DNA from: Betaproteobacteria bacterium
Lineage (GTDB): Bacteria; Pseudomonadota; Gammaproteobacteria; Burkholderiales; SG8-41
Assembly: GCA_029883965.1 (NCBI GenBank)
Contig: JAOUIN010000124.1
Span: forward strand, 1-6,804
Direction: 5' to 3'
DNA length: 6,804 bases
Notes under the pieces: generated by a model
Seen by the model: the letters and a program-made list of their open reading frames with translations, nothing else
Told to the model about the DNA's origin: nothing
The model's database searches: none
Translations under genes and position numbers: made by a program
Part shown: positions 6,398 through 6,804 of the stretch, in pieces
How the letters are laid out: each line of letters opens with the position of its first letter
Position numbering within the stretch: the first letter of the stretch is position 1

Positions 6398-6430
6398 AAA
6401 ATTTCAGTGTCGGGAGCAGGGCTGCCGGCA

Positions 6431-6449
6431 TGCTGCATCCAATGCAGCA
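6431..6449. repeat. Perfect 8+8 bp inverted repeat in the frc leader (operator or leader hairpin candidate)
   Basis: TGCTGCAT (6431-6438), a 3-bp spacer CCA, and ATGCAGCA (6442-6449) form a perfect dyad 44-62 bp upstream of the frc ATG. A second smaller dyad GCAG-GG-CTGC lies beside it (6416-6425). The size and symmetry fit a dimeric repressor site, for example for a GntR- or TetR-type regulator. An RNA hairpin in the leader is the other possibility. No regulator gene is visible in the window. Confidence 0.5.
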
Positions 6450-6461
6450 ACTACTGCTCAA

Positions 6462-6470
6462 ATTACAACA
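6462..6470 (-). promoter_or_regulatory. Candidate extended -10 promoter element of the frc operon
   Basis: On the minus strand TGT-TGTAAT (6462-6470) fits an extended -10 (TGn plus 5 of 6 to TATAAT), but no good -35 is seen. It would start transcription near 6455, placing the 8+8 bp dyad just downstream of the start. A competing -10-like TACAAT lies at 6493-6498, also without a clear -35. Weak evidence. Confidence 0.3.
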
Positions 6471-6655
6471 GGGGCTGTCCGCAACGTTTCCGATTGTACA
6501 CAGCACAAATTTGAATCGAGATACCCGTCGGCAAGGACGGAAACGTGATTAACGCTGTTATTGCGTCACCCGCTTCAACGCGGCCATGTCCCGTTTGCCA
6601 TCACCCGCCGTCCGTGCAACAGGGCGCCACTATAGGTAATGGCCGCGGCGCGAGC

Positions 6656-6671
6656 CTTGACCGGAGTCAAG
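6656..6671. promoter_or_regulatory. FNR/CRP-type dyad, CTTGAC-CGGA-GTCAAG
   Basis: A perfect 6-4-6 inverted repeat contains TTGAC-N4-GTCAA (6657-6670). This differs from the FNR consensus TTGAT-N4-ATCAA only by a symmetrical T-to-C / A-to-G change in each arm, and it also resembles sites of related regulators (Dnr/NnrR class). Its centre is about 56 bp before the start predicted from TATAAT (6708-6713). It is about 42 bp before a start that would use the weaker AATAAA (6694-6699), which is the classical activator position. The assignment is by pattern only. Confidence 0.45.
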
Positions 6672-6707
6672 ATTCCACTCCGCGAATTCATCCAATAAAC
6701 AAATAGT

Positions 6708-6713
6708 TATAAT
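6708..6713 (+). promoter_or_regulatory. Perfect -10 hexamer TATAAT of the right-edge gene
   Basis: TATAAT lies in an AT-rich stretch about 30 bp before the ATG at 6743. The predicted transcription start is near 6720 with a leader of about 23 nt. The -35 region at normal spacing is poor (around 6685-6692), which would fit an activator-dependent promoter. Confidence 0.5.
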
Positions 6714-6742
6714 ATTCAACCGCCTGTCCTCATGCGACGATC

Positions 6743-6804
6743 ATGACCCAGCTTGCACTGCACCCCCAGTCCAAAATCATACGCCTGCAATTGCGGCAAA
6801 ACAT
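6743..6804 (+). CDS. Unrecognised protein, first 20 codons (partial, runs off the right edge)
   Basis: An ATG at 6743-6745 opens a frame that stays open to the window end and reads M-T-Q-L-A-L-H-P-Q-S, then K-I-I-R-L-Q-L-R-Q-N. The frame is closed by TAA at 6710-6712, so no earlier start is possible beyond about 30 nt; ATG 6743 is the only good start codon in it. A perfect TATAAT about 30 bp upstream and an FNR-type dyad support a real gene. The ribosome site is weak (GACGA just before ATG). I do not recognise the protein from this fragment; it begins with a mixed amphipathic, basic stretch and no clear signal peptide. Confidence 0.45.
   Translation, partial: MTQLALHPQSKIIRLQLRQN

Larger units (their letters stand above)
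6388..6742. other. Divergent intergenic region between frc and the right-edge gene
   Basis: This stretch of about 355 bp separates frc (minus) from a plus-strand gene. It holds the frc ribosome site and leader dyad, weak frc promoter candidates, an FNR/CRP-type dyad (6656-6671) and a perfect TATAAT (6708-6713) facing the plus-strand gene. Between about 6500 and 6650 I see nothing recognisable, and the short open frames there lack ribosome sites. Confidence 0.7.

Noticed and set aside
6388..6450. Longer in-frame start for the CoA-transferase adding 21 residues
   Set aside because: The start at 6450 sits at the edge of the inverted repeat and lacks a good ribosome site. The ATG at 6387 has GGAG at 6 nt and matches where the family homology begins.
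1..6804. CRISPR arrays, tRNA genes, insertion sequences, phage or toxin-antitoxin genes
   Set aside because: No regularly spaced repeats, no tRNA-like cloverleaf, no transposase or integrase motif and no small paired genes with ribosome sites were seen on either strand.

Overview
The window reads like an ordinary chromosomal segment of a Proteobacterium, most likely a betaproteobacterium. That placement is an inference from moderately high GC, family resemblance and gene organisation; there is no rRNA or other phylogenetic marker here. All recognisable genes but one lie on the minus strand. I see no tRNA, rRNA, insertion sequence, integrase, CRISPR array or other sign of recent transfer.

Layout from the right end, in the direction most genes are read. 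(1) 6743-6804: the first 20 codons of an unrecognised plus-strand gene that runs off the window. It is preceded by a perfect TATAAT and, further upstream, by an FNR/CRP-type dyad (TTGAC-N4-GTCAA). (2) 6388-6742: a divergent intergenic region with a perfect 8+8 bp inverted repeat in the leader of the next gene. (3) 6387-5116: a family III CoA-transferase closely resembling formyl-CoA:oxalate CoA-transferase (Frc/YfdW). (4) 5081-4149: a formyltransferase-fold protein resembling the 10-formyl-tetrahydrofolate hydrolase domain of ALDH1L, 34 bp downstream and closed by a strong intrinsic terminator at 4096-4125. These two genes form a small C1/formyl operon. The transferase would make or consume formyl-CoA, and the second protein would handle the formyl group on folate. 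An oxalyl-CoA decarboxylase, the usual partner, is not in the window.

(5) 3838-4148: a non-coding gap holding the terminator of the formyl operon and a plausible sigma70 promoter for the next operon. (6) 3837-1261: a CHASE2 / three-membrane-segment / TPR-like / Ser-Thr kinase receptor. (7) 1251-439: a PP2C-type Ser/Thr phosphatase. (8) 420-1 and beyond: an FHA-domain phosphothreonine reader, cut by the window edge. The three are tightly packed (gaps of 9 and 18 bp), and the phosphatase ribosome site overlaps the kinase stop codon. Together they make a writer-eraser-reader phosphosignalling module in which a periplasmic or membrane stimulus sensed by CHASE2 would set phosphorylation of targets read by the FHA protein.

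The most interesting internal signal is a short Thr motif shared by kinase and FHA protein: E-T-V-I-L and T-V-M-L in the kinase linker, E-K-T-M-I-L after the FHA domain. These look like candidate phosphorylation and FHA-docking sites that would wire the module together. The domains themselves are known families. What may be new is the wiring, the ligand of the CHASE2 sensor, and the job of the formyltransferase next to Frc.
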